A DNA stretch of 64,000 bases from Capsaspora owczarzaki ATCC 30864 (GCF_000151315.2 NW_011887293.1:360123-424122), one strand, 5' to 3'; numbered from the stretch's first letter, positions 1 to 12,200 are shown. Made by a program: numbers and translations. The notes: generated by a model from the letters alone, not told the origin.

Positions 1-253
1 CGGCGTTGGTGACATACTTGGTGGTGTGCTCGCCGGTCTGGTACTGGGCCTCAATGTGCTTGACAATCGCCTGGCGGGAGGAGCCGTCGCGGTCCTTCAG
101 CTTGGTGATGGCCTCCTTGACCATGATGTCGTACTTGGGGTGGGCAGCACCGGCAGCGGCAGCGGCGGCAGTGGAGCCAGCAGCCTTGGCGGGCTTATCA
201 GCGGCGGCCTTCTTGGTGGCCTTGGGCTTGGTGGCAGCAGCAGTGGTAGACAT
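1..253 (-). CDS. Linker histone H1 (partial, N-terminal part)
   Basis: The reverse strand opens with an ATG at 253 and runs off the window edge after about 84 codons. The first 35 or so residues are a Lys/Ala/Pro-rich tail, then comes the start of the winged-helix globular domain, with HPKYDIMVKEAITKLKDR followed by GSSRQAIVKHI. This matches the H15 domain of metazoan and protist H1, which binds linker DNA at the nucleosome dyad. No intron is visible in the part seen. The 3' end, including any histone stem-loop that the SLBP at 19523-20922 might bind, lies outside the window. Family assignment is firm; the paralogue cannot be named. Confidence 0.88.
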   Translation of the reverse strand, partial: MSTTAAATKPKATKKAAADKPAKAAGSTAAAAAAGAAHPKYDIMVKEAITKLKDRDGSSRQAIVKHIEAQYQTGEHTTKYVTNA

Positions 254-767
254 ATTGACTACTTGGATGGTCGGCTGCAGGAAATATGGAGAGGAAATCG
301 ATTTGCAGTTGAGTTTTCCCGCGCATATCAGAAAACCGTCAAAAACAGAATCCACAGTAATGAAAGCAAGCAAGCGAGAATGTTGTGCAGGATTGAGCGG
401 ATGTGAGCGTGGGGGAGGGGAGGAGGAGGAAACCATCAAGCCAAAGTGCTTGCTTCTCAGTTGTAGAGTTTTGAAGGTTCAATCAAAAAAGAAAATAGAA
501 AAAGGACGACTTTTGTTCTTTGCGGGCGCTCTCGCTCGTTTGTGCATTGCTTGTCGATATCGAAACACGGCACAACATGCGGAGGACAATCGTATTTGGC
601 GGTAAATACATGACTAAATGCGGAAACTGTCAAATAAATACCAAAAATAAACAACCAACAACAAGACGCCAAGTTTAAATATAGACAAAAAAACAAAAAG
701 TCTTTGATTTTGGCGCCTTTTTTTCTCCTTTTTCTCCTTTTTCTCCTTTTTTTTTTTTTTCCTTCTT

Positions 768-798
<31 letters not shown>

Positions 799-1689
799 TT
801 CTTTGTTCCAAAGTGCACAGACTGCGGACTGCGTGCGGGAGACGATCGCCCGCGTTCGAGCAGCAACATTCATCTGCTTGCCAGGATGCACCCCGGCGCA
901 ACAGGGCGCTCGTTCGCAGGCAGCCACACGGGTTTGGCGGGAGATCAAGGAGAAAGGGGAAAAAAACGCGGGCTCGTTTTCCAGCTTTTTTGAAATTTTC
1001 GCGGATTGAAAAAAGCACTGCCCGACCCTTTTTTGCTCCGTGCCGACTTCCGGGTGGTCGAGCTGCGCTGAGCTGCACCCAGAAGCAACACTGGATCAAC
1101 ACGTAATACATCCGCGCACTGAGTTCGGCCGGCAGATGCTCCGACATGCTTGAGCGGGAGGGCAGTTGGTTGGCGCGCTGCACAACTTTTTTTTGTTCAG
1201 TTTTTTGGCGCGCTTTTTCCTTCTTTTTTTTCTTCTTTTTTTTTTTCACGTCCCAAGTCCTGCTGCTGCTTGCAGATCGCCGAGCCATCGAACGCGCACT
1301 CGCTCGTGAGCAAGGTGTGTCGGCATGTTGTTTCTCTATTGCTTGGGAAGTCGTCGTCGTCCGCACGCCGCGCAGATTCGCACAAGCGACTTGATTGTTC
1401 AACGCCGAGCGACAAAGTTGAAAGCCACAAAAAAAAAAAAAAAAACGAGAAAAACCAAAAACGAGAAAAAAAAAAACGGTTGAAAGAAAAACGCGAAATT
1501 ACATTGAAAATGCGAAATGACGGGTGCTCGATTAGGAAGTGGCGGTAAATATGTTATGGATTGATGTGTATCTGTATTTGGAGTGTGTTCACTCGTCGCT
1601 TTGTATAAGTGAAGTCTCTTGTTTCCCTATCATCACTCTCATCATCAACCCATTACTCGTATCTCTCTTTCTTTCCCTCTGCCTCGCTG

Positions 1690-1732
<43 letters not shown>

Positions 1733-1909
1733 CATGGCCACCACATCCAGATCGCGTGAGCTTCAACATACATTTCAGGAGCATTGTACTGGTGGTCGTA
1801 GATGGCTAGTCGGTTTGAGATAGCCTGGAAACCGGAATTCTGAGAACGACCGTCGTTTCGCTTGCTTTCCACCTCACTCCTCCACCTCCTCCCTCATTGT
1901 ACTTCTACA

Positions 1910-1967
1910 TAACCCTATACTCTTACTCTTACTATTCTATTGCTTGCTGCTGTCAATCGGTGCTTCC
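1910..1967 (+). repeat. 58-bp direct repeat, copy 1
   Basis: This 58-bp stretch, starting TAACCCTATACTC and ending CGGTGCTTCC, recurs without mismatch at 2603-2660. The bases on either side differ between the copies. It contains several CTTACT/CTATAC units and is not simple sequence overall. Confidence 0.9.
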
Positions 1968-2602
1968 GAGTCTTCTTTTGTTGGTTGAAAAATTGCATTG
2001 CAATTTGGGACGACTCCTGGTAATACCTTCCAGCCCTCTTCACCAACATTTCTCCCCCCCCCCTCCTCTCCGCGTCATTTCGATGACGAGTCATTTGCTG
2101 TTGTCTGTTTCAGCTTGGTTCATGCTGCGCGTCCCACAAGCACCTTCTGGACACGCAGTTGCGTTTGTCCGCTTCATGGAACCCTCGCGAATCACTGGAA
2201 CCGCAACTCGAATTGACTTTCGGACGAAGCTTTATGCTTCACACTGATCACCTCCCCGCCGCGACACACTCGCTATGTCATGTTGTTGGTTTGGCTATTT
2301 CAGGTTGCTAGTTGCGACCCACAGGCATTTCTAGACGCGCCTCGGCGCGTCAGCCGTTCGCGGAACCAACTTTGAAACCGCTGGAGAACCGAACTAACCA
2401 CAAACCGACATCGTCGCTTCCCTGTCTCCTCCCGCCCTTCTCCAATGGATATAAATTTCCCAAGGCCTGTAGTGCACGAGCATACAGGCTCGCTAATGCT
2501 ATGTCATATGACCAGACATGGCTCTCTGCCAATTTTGTGTCTCCAAGCTCCTTACACCCATGTCCATGCTCCCGCTCCTTTCTCCGTGGTTTTTGAGCAT
2601 TT

Positions 2603-2660
2603 TAACCCTATACTCTTACTCTTACTATTCTATTGCTTGCTGCTGTCAATCGGTGCTTCC
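2603..2660 (+). repeat. 58-bp direct repeat, copy 2, just upstream of the DnaJ start
   Basis: Identical to 1910-1967 over 58 bp and placed 36 bp before the DnaJ ATG at 2697, so it probably lies in its 5' UTR or core promoter. The duplication may have copied a promoter or transcript-leader segment. Confidence 0.9.
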
Positions 2661-2696
2661 CCAAAACTGAACGTGGCTCATTCCCACTTTCACCAA

Positions 2697-4696
2697 ATGC
2701 GAGTTAGCACTGCGCTGCTGAGCATTGCCGCGCTGCTTCTGCTTGCCGTCGCGCTCGGCGACGAGTTGCAGGGCGTTCGCGGCGCTCTTGCTGCCCCGCC
2801 CGGACCCGACTATTACGCCGTGCTCGGGATCAAGCGCGACGCAGACGACCGCGAAATCCGCCGCGCGTACCGCGACCTCGCCAAGAAGCTGCATCCGGAT
2901 CGCAACCCGGGCGACGCCGAGGCCGAGCGCAAGTTCAAGGAGGTTGCTGAAGGTACTCGCTTTCTTTGCATTTTGCTCGGCACTGGCAGGGCAGTCGCAG
3001 AAGAGAGTGAAGCCGCCCCCTCGGTCATTGAACGAACGGCGATCTCTGCGTTTTTGCCTTGGGCGTACTCTGTCACACACCCGTCAAAGCAACACCACGC
3101 ACAAGTGCATCGCAATGATGATGATGATTGTGGTCGAGTTTTGGGCCAAGCATGGATTCGGTGGAGCGGACACTCAACTTGCTGAGCTCGCGTTTGAGCT
3201 CGTTTGAGAGATGCCACCTCATACAACCCTCTCCCCTCCCCCAATATCCAGGCACCACCATTGTCTAACTCACGTCGTGCGTGACAAATGCACTTTGGTT
3301 TTTGACCTTTTGTTGGATGATTTTCTTTTGCTTGTTCTGCGCAGCATACGAGGTCTTGTCGGACGCAGAGAAGCGCCGCATCTACGACCAGCACGGCGTT
3401 GAAGGCCTCAAGGGCAACCAGGGCCAGCACCACAACCCGTTTGACATTTTCCAAAACTTCTTTGGCGGTGGTCAGCAGCAACAGCAACGCAAGGGTCCTG
3501 ACGTGAACATGGATCTCGAGGTCACCCTGGAGGATTTGTACATTGGCCGCCGCATTGCGGTAAGTTCCTGGCGCTTTGATTTGCTGTCATCTCGAGATGA
3601 AGCAGGGCTTTGAGAACTTGCATGCTCACCTGAAGATACTCTAGCTTGAAATCAGCCGTCAAACACTCTGCCACAAGTGCCGCGGCTCTGGCGCCAAGAA
3701 CGCAGACGATGTGACCGTGTGTCGCGAGTGCCAAGGTCGCGGTGTCAAGATGACACAGCACCAAGTTGCTCCAGGCTTTGTTCAACAAATGCAGACGACG
3801 TATGGACACGGTGCAACTGATTTTGTGCGTGTTTGATGCGGACACACGTTGCTCACTTGCTTCTTTTTCAATTCACTCACAAACAGCTGCCCGAAGTGCA
3901 ACGGTAAGGGTAAGATTGTCACTTCCACTTGCCCGACTTGCAAGGGACACAAGGTTGTTCGCGGCGATGACTTGCTCTCGGTTGACGTTGAGCGTGGCAT
4001 GCCCGACGGCCATCGCATCGTACGTTCGTTCGTTCGTTGATATTGCCTTGTGTTTGAGGGATGATGTCGCATTGCCTAAACTGTGTTCATTTCTGTGCCT
4101 CAAAACACGTAGACTTTCCCGCGCGAAGGTGATCAACACCCCGACATCACTCCTGGTGATATCATCATCACGTTGCGCACCGTGCCGAACAAGCGCTTCC
4201 GCCGCCACGGCAACAACCTGTACATGAAAGAGACAATCACTTTGCTCGAGGTGGGTTCACGTTGGCCATTTCTCTTGGGGGGGGTTAGGGGGTTTGAGGG
4301 GTTCGGCAAAGCTTGGCACTGTTGCTAACTTGTTTCGTGTGTACTCCCGCGGTACTCGCACAGGCATTGACGGGCTTTGAACGCAGCATCAAGCACCTGG
4401 ATGGCCGAACTATCACGATTCAGCGAACTGCAGTGACTCAGCCCGGATTTGTTCATGAAATCCCTCAAGAGGGTATGCCAAAGCACGACGATCCCTCTGA
4501 TCGGGGTAAACTATTTGTTGAGATTGCCGTGGTGCTTCCCTCGTCCATTACATCCACCCAAGCAGAAGGTAAGTCGACGGGGGGAAACGTGTTGCTGCGA
4601 GCTTTGCGCGGTCACTCACTTTGAGCACGGGTTCTTGCGTCGTTCTTCCCAGCCTTCAAGGAGCAGTTGTCTGGTCATGTGCGAGATGAATTGTAG
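2697..4696 (+). CDS. ER-resident type I (zinc-finger) DnaJ co-chaperone, Scj1/ERdj3-like
   Basis: Seven exons: 2697-2952, 3345-3559, 3645-3799, 3887-4019, 4113-4250, 4364-4568, 4653-4696; total 1146 nt, 381 aa. Residues 1-20 form a hydrophobic signal peptide. A J domain starts near residue 38 (DYYAVLGI) with the HPD motif at about 66-68, followed by a short Gly/Phe/Gln stretch. Four CxxC zinc motifs (CHKC, CREC, CPKC, CPTC) run from about 167 to 227, then the C-terminal substrate-binding domain. The protein ends HVRDEL, a KDEL-type retrieval signal. It should stimulate an Hsp70 of the BiP family in the ER lumen. A complete four-repeat zinc region plus a retrieval tail resembles yeast Scj1 more than animal DNAJB11, whose cysteine region is reduced. 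All intron phases close. Confidence 0.94.
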
Positions 4697-4808
4697 TTTA
4701 GCAATTACACAGGTTTTGATATTTTCAATGCTGAATGCTAACGAATGTACAATTAAGGATGAAGTGTCAACGAACGAAAATCGAAAAAAGGGGGGGGGGA
4801 AATGGGCC

Positions 4809-7601
4809 TCAAGACTGAGTTATTTCAAACCGCTCGACCACTCGCGCAAGCGAATCACCCCGATTTAACAAGTCAGCTGCCCGCTTGAACTCGTCCATCG
4901 TTCCGACATATCTGCAACGTGAGCAGCACAAGAGGAGGAGGGGAAAAAAGTCAGGGAGAATGGCGTACAACAGCAGCAACCCCCTTGATACAGCACGGCG
5001 GTCTTACGAGTTTTTAAACAAACCACGGCAGAGATCATGCGATAGATCGAACGGATCTTGGATGTGGAGCAATACACCAGAATTTTTCTGCAAAGAACAG
5101 TGTACCAAAATGCGCACAGTCAGTTGCAGCCCGACTCCTCCACTCACAAAGTCAATCCAAGCGCTCAATCTCCTATACCCCAAAGCTCGTTTGATCAAGA
5201 GTGACTGGACGAAGCGTTCGAATGGTAATGACTCTGTCAAGACGATATCATCCGGGGTAAGCCCACTCAAAGGTGTTCAAGCATGGCACTCCACCACCAC
5301 CACCACCCCGAAAAAATATATCTTACTGCTCGTGATGCGTGAAATCGTATGCATAAAAGTTGAAAAACGCCAGCACGAGCTCCGCCAAGGATTCGGTATT
5401 CCGGGACGCGGCGCCATAGCCTGCTCGCTCGATGGAGCTCAGATCGCCAACAAAAGCGGCATTGATGCTGTTGTCATCCGTCACAAAGTACGGCTGAGGC
5501 CCATGGGGGAAATCAGGAGGCAACGCTTCCTGAAGACAAGGCACGACGGGCACCGGTCTCCGCTGCAAAAAGTAGAGCACCAGCATCACAAAGGCGTAGC
5601 TGGGATACCACACAAATTGAATTCATCAAAAGTGAGAAAAAAGGATAGAAAAGAGTCAACCAACGCCTGGTCAGGATGCATCGAGTTACCTGCTGAGCGT
5701 GCCGCTCGGGGGATCGTTGATTTGACGGTTTTTGGCCCACAGTTTAACAATGCGACCAAGTCGATAGACGCGTGGATCGATCGTCGCATACGTCCGAAGC
5801 ATGCGAGAGTTCAGAATTCCTAACACTTGATTCACGCTGAGATCGCACGAAGTTTGACTGTGGCAAGGAGCAGAGGTGAGTTGTCAGCCGGATGTGAACA
5901 CAAGCTCAGCTCTCCCCTCTCGAGGTGTCTGGAGGTCAGAACTTGTACCTTTCAGGATCGAAAAACTTGACTATGGGTACTTTGGCTCCAGCAATACAAG
6001 CGACTTTTGTCATATGTTCTGTTTGCAAAGACAAGCGGGTTAGAGCGCCAACAGCAAATTTTAAAAAAATCATACCAGGACGATCTGATGCATGCGACTT
6101 ACGTCGAAGATACTTGGCAATTCGCCGAATCACCAAAGTCTTTGACTGAGCATCGTTCACATAGACACACATGTCAGCGTCAGCATCTCTGAGATTGAAC
6201 GAGTTGACTGACGAGCCAAACATTTCGATCGAAGCATCCCACTCTAGAACCAAGAACAAAAAAAGAGAGGAGAATTTCACGAGAGATTAGATGCAAAAGC
6301 TACGCAGGGTCGGAACATTGGCTTCGTGAGGCAAAGTGAATCAGGCCGGACATACCAGGAAAACGGTGTTGAAGCAATTGCTCGACGCGCTGTTGTAAAA
6401 GCACAATGCGATGGAAATCCCGCGTGGTGGGTGTGATTCGCTCAAGGATTTCTGCCAAGTCATGCTCGAGTGCCGAGTGTGGGCGGCGTTCGCGGTCTTG
6501 AGGGGGCAAGGAAGTCGAAGCAGAGGCAGAAGCAGAGGCAGAAGCAGAGGAAGACGCTGATGAGGATGATGATGATGATGACGACGACGACGACGACGAC
6601 GACGACGATTCCCCGGCAACCGAGGCATGATCCACAACGTCAACGTGTGAAGCGGTCGGCTCTGGCAATGGAGGTGGTGTGGCGGGTAACGCAGAGAGCA
6701 AGTCGGTCAACGTCGGCAGGTCGGACGGCGCAGATTGCAATGCCATGGCAGGTAGAGGATTGGCCTCAGCAGAAGTAGATGCATAGTGAGACAATCGCTC
6801 AGAGATGGGAATCGACGTTGTAGGAAACCAAGTCAACAGGTTCTTTGCAAACTGCTCCTTCTCTCCAGACAGCTGCTCGGTTGATGTAGCTTGCTGATTT
6901 GGGCTGCTCGATTGAACGGCACCGGTTGGAGCGTCCGCAGCATCCGTTGGAGTTGAAGCGGCGTTGGGGAGAGCATCACTGGGCTTTGGCTTGGCGGGAC
7001 GCTTTTCCCTTTCGAAGCGTCGGATCTGCCCAGAAGCAGCCCCCTTTTGCTTTTCGTACGTTTGGTCCTGGTTGGCGCGACGGGCAGCCTTCCCAAAAGG
7101 GCGAGGTTCTGAGTGCGAAACCGCGCCAGTCGAAGCTGCTGCGGTGCCGGCGGGCGGGCTGTCACTGCTCGATGATGCAGCAGCCACCTCAGATCCATTC
7201 TCCGCCAGCATGGCAGCGGCCGTAGCAGTTCGCGGCCGTGGCGCTTGGTTTGCTTGTTGGTTGGCGCGCTGGGCTTTGGGCGGTCGCGGCTGCTTGGGAT
7301 GGTTCTTCGGTGGCTTCTGGCCCTTCTGACCGGCGTGAGATCCAGACGCAGATGCCTGCAGACCACCGCCAGGCAGTGGGGCAGATGCAGCGGCGGTGGA
7401 GCGCGACGGAACAGCGGTTCGGCTGCCCGAGTTCGGTTTGCCAGGTGGAGCGACGACCTGCCGAGCACTGCTACTTGCACTTGTCATGGAGTCTGCGGCA
7501 GCATGGCTGCTTCCTGCTGTGCTGCTCATCATTGTCACTGGGGCTGGAGCTCGAACTGGCGCTGGAGTTGCACCCGATGATGTTGGAGTACTTTCAGACA
7601 T
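4809..7601 (-). CDS. Cid1/URT1-type terminal nucleotidyltransferase (probable terminal uridylyltransferase)
   Basis: Seven exons read downward: 7601-6356, 6243-6103, 6018-5949, 5857-5690, 5599-5327, 5265-5008, 4911-4809; 2259 nt, 752 aa. About 410 N-terminal residues are disordered, rich in Ala, Ser, Pro and Gln, with a poly-Ser run coded near 6560-6610. The catalytic core follows: FGSSVNSFNLRDADADMCV near 424-442 carries the G-S helix and the paired Asp residues, VPIVKF precedes SCDLS (third Asp near 491), and the PAP/25A-associated domain includes SSYAFVMLVLYFLQ and QDPFDLSHDL. This is the nucleotidyltransferase layout of cytoplasmic Cid1, ZCCHC6/11 and plant URT1, which add U or A tails to RNA ends. 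No zinc knuckle is visible, so it is closest in form to URT1. UTP versus ATP preference is inferred. It converges on the DnaJ gene with a gap of 112 bp. Confidence 0.9.
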
Positions 7602-8653
7602 TCAATCGGGCTTGGAGTTTGAGACTTTTGAGAGACAACTTGGAAAAACTCAGAACTGAGCCTGCTTATGCTTAATGCTCGTGCTGCCTTTTTGGAGGAA
7701 AAGTGGCAACTCTATGAAATTACAGTTAGAAAGCACCCACAGCTGGCTTGGGGGAAAGGGGTGCGGATGGGGACGTGACAGAAGGGCGGCTGGGTGATGA
7801 CTACGATTTGGACAGCTCGCGATTCCACTTGAGATACCAAGCTACCTGTGGGAGTTCTCAATGACGTGAATTGAGAGTTACTAGATTTGCATGGAAGGTC
7901 CAGTCGTTTCCTTGTGAGTTAACAGTCATTGCAGCGCAAACCATTGAAGCAGAGCCATTGAAGCAAAATCCATTGAAGCCAACCGTCCTTCTCCCGCCGT
8001 CTTTCTCCTTCCACCTGTGGGGACGTTGCGTGATCCTCCACAAGAGTCGTCAATGGCACTCGGAAGGGGGCAAAGGGGGGGGGGCGCTGGTGATCGGATT
8101 GCTCCACGCTCCCTTGTGCTTGGCTGCGACCTCAGTCTCCTCCATTCCCCTCCCCGCTGTTCCTCTTTTGTCCACGTCGTGCAGTTCCATCTCCATTGTT
8201 ACTTTCGGCGCTCAGGGCTTCCGTCGGGTGAACGGCCGTCTGCAGACGAACAACGAGACAAAACGAACCCAAAAGCGATCTCTTTTTTTTTTTTTTTTTT
8301 CCCTCCTTTCCTTTGCTTTGCATTGACGTGCTCCGCTCTGTTGGCCTCGCCACCCGTGGACTGGCAGCACATCCAACTGCTTGACCTTCGCTTCCCTTCT
8401 TGCCTGGACGATGGCATGACACGCGACGCAAACCCAATCCACGAAAACCACAACGCAACATCAATGATTTTTTTGTTTTTTCATCCCCAATGCAACTCTA
8501 TTGGTTTTCGCTTTTGCCAATGCAAACTCCTTGTGATGGTGATGGGGACGATGGGGACGATTTCGGGGGGTAAAAAGGAAAAAGTTTCAAAAAGCGCTTC
8601 CAAACTCACTTCTCATTTTGTCTACTTTCGCTGGTTGGCAGAGTCTTACAGTC
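7602..8653. other. Intergenic region, divergent promoters
   Basis: About 1 kb between the start of the TUTase gene (minus) and the small membrane-protein gene (plus). It has a poly-T run near 8281-8300 and pyrimidine-rich sequence. A possible 3' splice site (TTGGCAG) lies at about 8634-8641, just before the downstream ATG, so a 5' UTR intron is possible. I see no coding exon. Confidence 0.5.
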
Positions 8654-8815
8654 ATGTCTGCTGCTGCCGCCGCTGCCAAGTTCCGCCTGCGCACTCCCAC
8701 CCTCGGCGAGATCGCCCAGCCCATCGGCCCCTTCGTTGTTGGCTTTGGTGTTGTCGGTGCCATCATCCTCAACCTCCCCTGGCCCGCTGGTACGTGTCCC
8801 GGGTTGTTTGCGATG

Positions 8816-8848
<33 letters not shown>

Positions 8849-9069
8849 GTCTTGATCGATCTGTGCTCACTCGTCCTTGTTCTCTGCTCCCAATTACTTT
8901 TTCGTTCATCACCTCAGCCTCCCAGTACTACAAGTCGCGTAAGTGTTTGTTGAACAATCCCGTTCTTGATGCTGTTTGCTATTTCAATCTCACTTTTTTT
9001 TTTTTCTCTACCTTGTTCTTCTTGACAGCCTACAAGGCCGCTCGTGACAACCTCCGGCCCGAGCATTAA
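8654..9069 (+). CDS. Small single-span membrane protein, possibly a mitochondrial ATP synthase j-like subunit
   Basis: Three exons: 8654-8789, 8918-8938, 9029-9069; 198 nt, 65 aa. The middle exon is only 21 nt. The product has a basic, Ala-rich N-terminus, then PIGPFVVGFGVVGAIILNL as one membrane span, then a short polar tail rich in Tyr, Lys and Arg ending RPEH. Size and layout resemble accessory subunits of mitochondrial complexes, and the run from the basic start into GPFVVG recalls ATP synthase subunit j (Atp18). That identity is a guess from shape. That the gene is real is supported by three exons whose phases close exactly and by clean splice sites (GTACGT, GTAAGT). Confidence 0.6.
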
Positions 9070-9292
9070 TGAATAGCGTGGACTGTACAAAGCGCAGGAC
9101 TCTTTAGTGCCGTGCTTCAGCTTTGTAGTGTGTAGCCTATTCAATCCAATGTAGCTATTTCTTTTTTTCTTTTTTTCTCTCTCTCTCCCTCTCTGGACGC
9201 CATCTCACTAAAGCTTGTGAGAATTGAGCCAGCATGATGGGAACGGGATTGTGTATTCATTCAGCACTGAAGCAACAAGAATTCACGCATCA

Positions 9293-12200
9293 TCACAGCT
9301 CAGCTTCCTTTTGAAGCGCAGAGAGGCGCTCAGTCAGAACGCGTCGCACCTCCTTCCACTTGTTCGCCTTGTCTTGCTCCAGCGCCACCTTCTCGCTCTT
9401 GCAGCGAGCAATGACTGTGCGGGCAGACGCCAGGCTGTCTTCGCCAATCGTCATCTCCTTGAGATACCGGTCAAGCAGACTGTTGCTCGAGCCAGACAGC
9501 TTCTCGAGCGCCTTGACGTTGTCGCGCAGACGCGTCTGGTCTTTGAAAATCTCCTCGACCACCCGCTCGGCATCGGCAATGGACGCGGTGGTGGCTTCCA
9601 GCTTGCGATTGACGACAAGCACTTCCGCAAACCGCTTCTGCTCGTCCGAACCGATAAACCGATTCTTGATCGCGTTGTCGAGCCAGGTCTGCGACAGTTG
9701 GATGTCGTTCAAAGCCTGGATGCACGCCGTACGAGTGAGCGTGTGCTGCAAATCCTTGCGAGCGTCCGAGGTGATGAGCTTGGCCTACAGTTTGTGCAAT
9801 GATGAGTTGAGATTCCTTTCCTCCGCCCACACACACACACACAAACAAAGGCAGAATCATGGCACAAACCTTCACGTAGAGATCCAGCGCCTCCTCAGTC
9901 ATGCGAGAACCGACAACCTCAATGCGCTCCACATCGCTCTCCTCGACAACCGGAAGCTCCAACACCTCACGAGGGCCGAGACTGATGCAAATGCGCTGGG
10001 GAAGGCTGTGGAGGACAGTGGCCGTCTGCTTCAACACCTTCTCCACAGGGCTGGTGAGAATGTAGTTGGGATCGAGGGCGTGGTCCAGGTAGAAGGTAGC
10101 AAAGGTACGATCGCTGTTGTTGCGAATCTTGTACGTGGTGGTCTTGATGTCCTTGTGAACGAGCATGAGGCGGTTGGCCTTGGCCGAGCTGACATCCACA
10201 GAGGTGTCGCTCGAGTGGCGGAAGTGAATGCGGTTGACGTGGGATTCCTTGTGCTCTTCCGAGCTCGACACAGAAATGGCCGTTTCCACGGCAAAGCAAA
10301 CCAGCTGGCGTTCCTGCGGCTTGAGCTGCATGAGCAGAGCCTCACCGATGTAGTTGCCGTCCTGTCAGTTGTTCAGAGAATGATGGATGGATGGATGGAT
10401 GAAGGTGAGGAGGCCAGGGTCCACAAACAAACCTCAGACCAACAGGAGAAAGTGTCACCCACCTCAAGCACACTGATTGCGCCGCCTTCCAGGGGAAGGC
10501 CGGTCGAGTTGACAAAGTTGACAGCGTTCATGGGCGACGACACACGAACTCGCTTGTTGTACACCACCACACGCATGCACTCGACTTCCCGAGAGAACAT
10601 TGGTACGATACCTGCGAATCATACGAGACCAAACTCACAAACGCTTGTTGTACACCACCACACGCATGCACTCGACTTCCCGCGAGAACATTGGTACGAT
10701 ACCTGCGAATCATACGAGACCAAACTCACAAAAAGTCAGCGAATCACGCGATTGTGGTAATGATGAAAATGCAAAATTGGAATCTTACCGCTCTGGTAGC
10801 GCTTGATGCTGACTGACTCGCTCAGGTTGAACACTTGCAAGTCCGTGTCGCCCAACGCGCGGGCTTCGGCATCTTCCATCTCAACTGGCATCGACGCGGA
10901 AGGAACATTTGATGAGGATGACGAGGCTCCAGTTGAGCTGCCCGAGTCCTGTCTCGAACATCCACATCACAGCCCAAAGAGTAAGCAACATGATGGGGCA
11001 AAAACAACGAAACGAAAAAACAGAAACATCCGTACACCACGCAAACGGAGAACCAGGTGCAGTGTCGACTCGCTTTGGATGTTGTATTCCGAAAGAGTGC
11101 GGCCGTCCTCGAGCTGCTTGCCCGCAAAGATCAGGCGCTGCTGATCCGGAGGAATGCCCTCCTTGTCCTGGATCTTGGCCTTGATTGTTTCGAGGGTATC
11201 CCGAGCTGACGCCTCGACAGTGACTGTCTTGCCCGTGAGCGTCTTGATGAACAGCTGATAGGTGGAGCGCGGAACCTGCTTGACGTTCTTGGTGGCACCA
11301 GAGGGATCGTCGCTCAGGACGTGAATGATGCCCGAGACGAGCGACAGCTGCACATCCTGCCAATCCTCGTCCGTCTTGTTGTCGACGAGCGCGAGCGCCT
11401 GCAGGTGGCAACGCTGGCTCGGGCTTGACTTTTCCTTGCCCTTCTCGGTCGGCTTGATCGAGTTGATGAGCAAGCGGTACGTGGAGCGCCACTCGACAGC
11501 GCCGCTGACATGGCTGGCAAGAATCGTGCGCTTGCCCTTGCCCTTGCAAATGACCGAGACCTGTTCCAGAGGCAGCAATCAAGCACAGCGGTACCACATC
11601 ACATTGGCACAACAATTGGTTCAGGTCTTTAGCGTGGTGAGCGTTTGAGTAACAACACAAAGCCAGCCCATTGCGACAAAAACGGGTATGTCGGCAAAAA
11701 AAATCAGCCAACCAAAAATCTGACCGACCTGCTTCATGTCCTTGGGCGACTGGCGCAGCATGGCGTCGAGGTACTGCTGGTAGTCGTTGCGCACTTGGTC
11801 GTCGAGGATGCGCACGCGGGTGATCTTGCCCATCGGCACGTTGACAATGCTTCCGACGACCGGATTGAAGAGGTGAACGCTGAGGTGTCGAACGCCCTCA
11901 ATGCCATCCACTGACGTGTACCGCTCCTCAGTGACGCCACCGACCATGCCGGACTGCGCATCCGCCGCGCCCTCGAGGCCAAGCTCGACATGCACACCGC
12001 GCAGCTCGGACAGCAGGCCGCCAAAGCTCATCGAGGTGCGCGAGAGCTTCTGGTAGAGCGGATTGCCGAGCATCTCCGAATCGGTCGTATTGGCGTCAAA
12101 GCTGATGCTCGACACGGGCACGGGGTCTGCGAAGGCGGCAGTCGCGCCGTGCTCCTGCTCACCGAGATCGAGCACGGTCAGGCTCTTGACGACGCGGCCG

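Larger units (their letters stand above)
254..2696. other. Intergenic region between divergent H1 and DnaJ genes
   Basis: About 2.4 kb between the starts of H1 (left, minus) and DnaJ (right, plus), so it must hold both promoters. I see no convincing coding exon. It contains a (TTC)n tract near 764-800, A- and T-rich runs near 720-760 and 1425-1475, a (CT)n tract near 1690-1730, a perfect inverted repeat ACGCGCC/GGCGCGT near 2335-2351, and two copies of a 58-bp sequence listed separately. Long open frames here are made of Lys or Ser/Leu runs read through the simple repeats. Confidence 0.6.

Noticed and set aside
614-1402. 262-codon minus-strand frame with poly-Lys/Arg
   Set aside because: Made by TTC and T runs; no conserved block.
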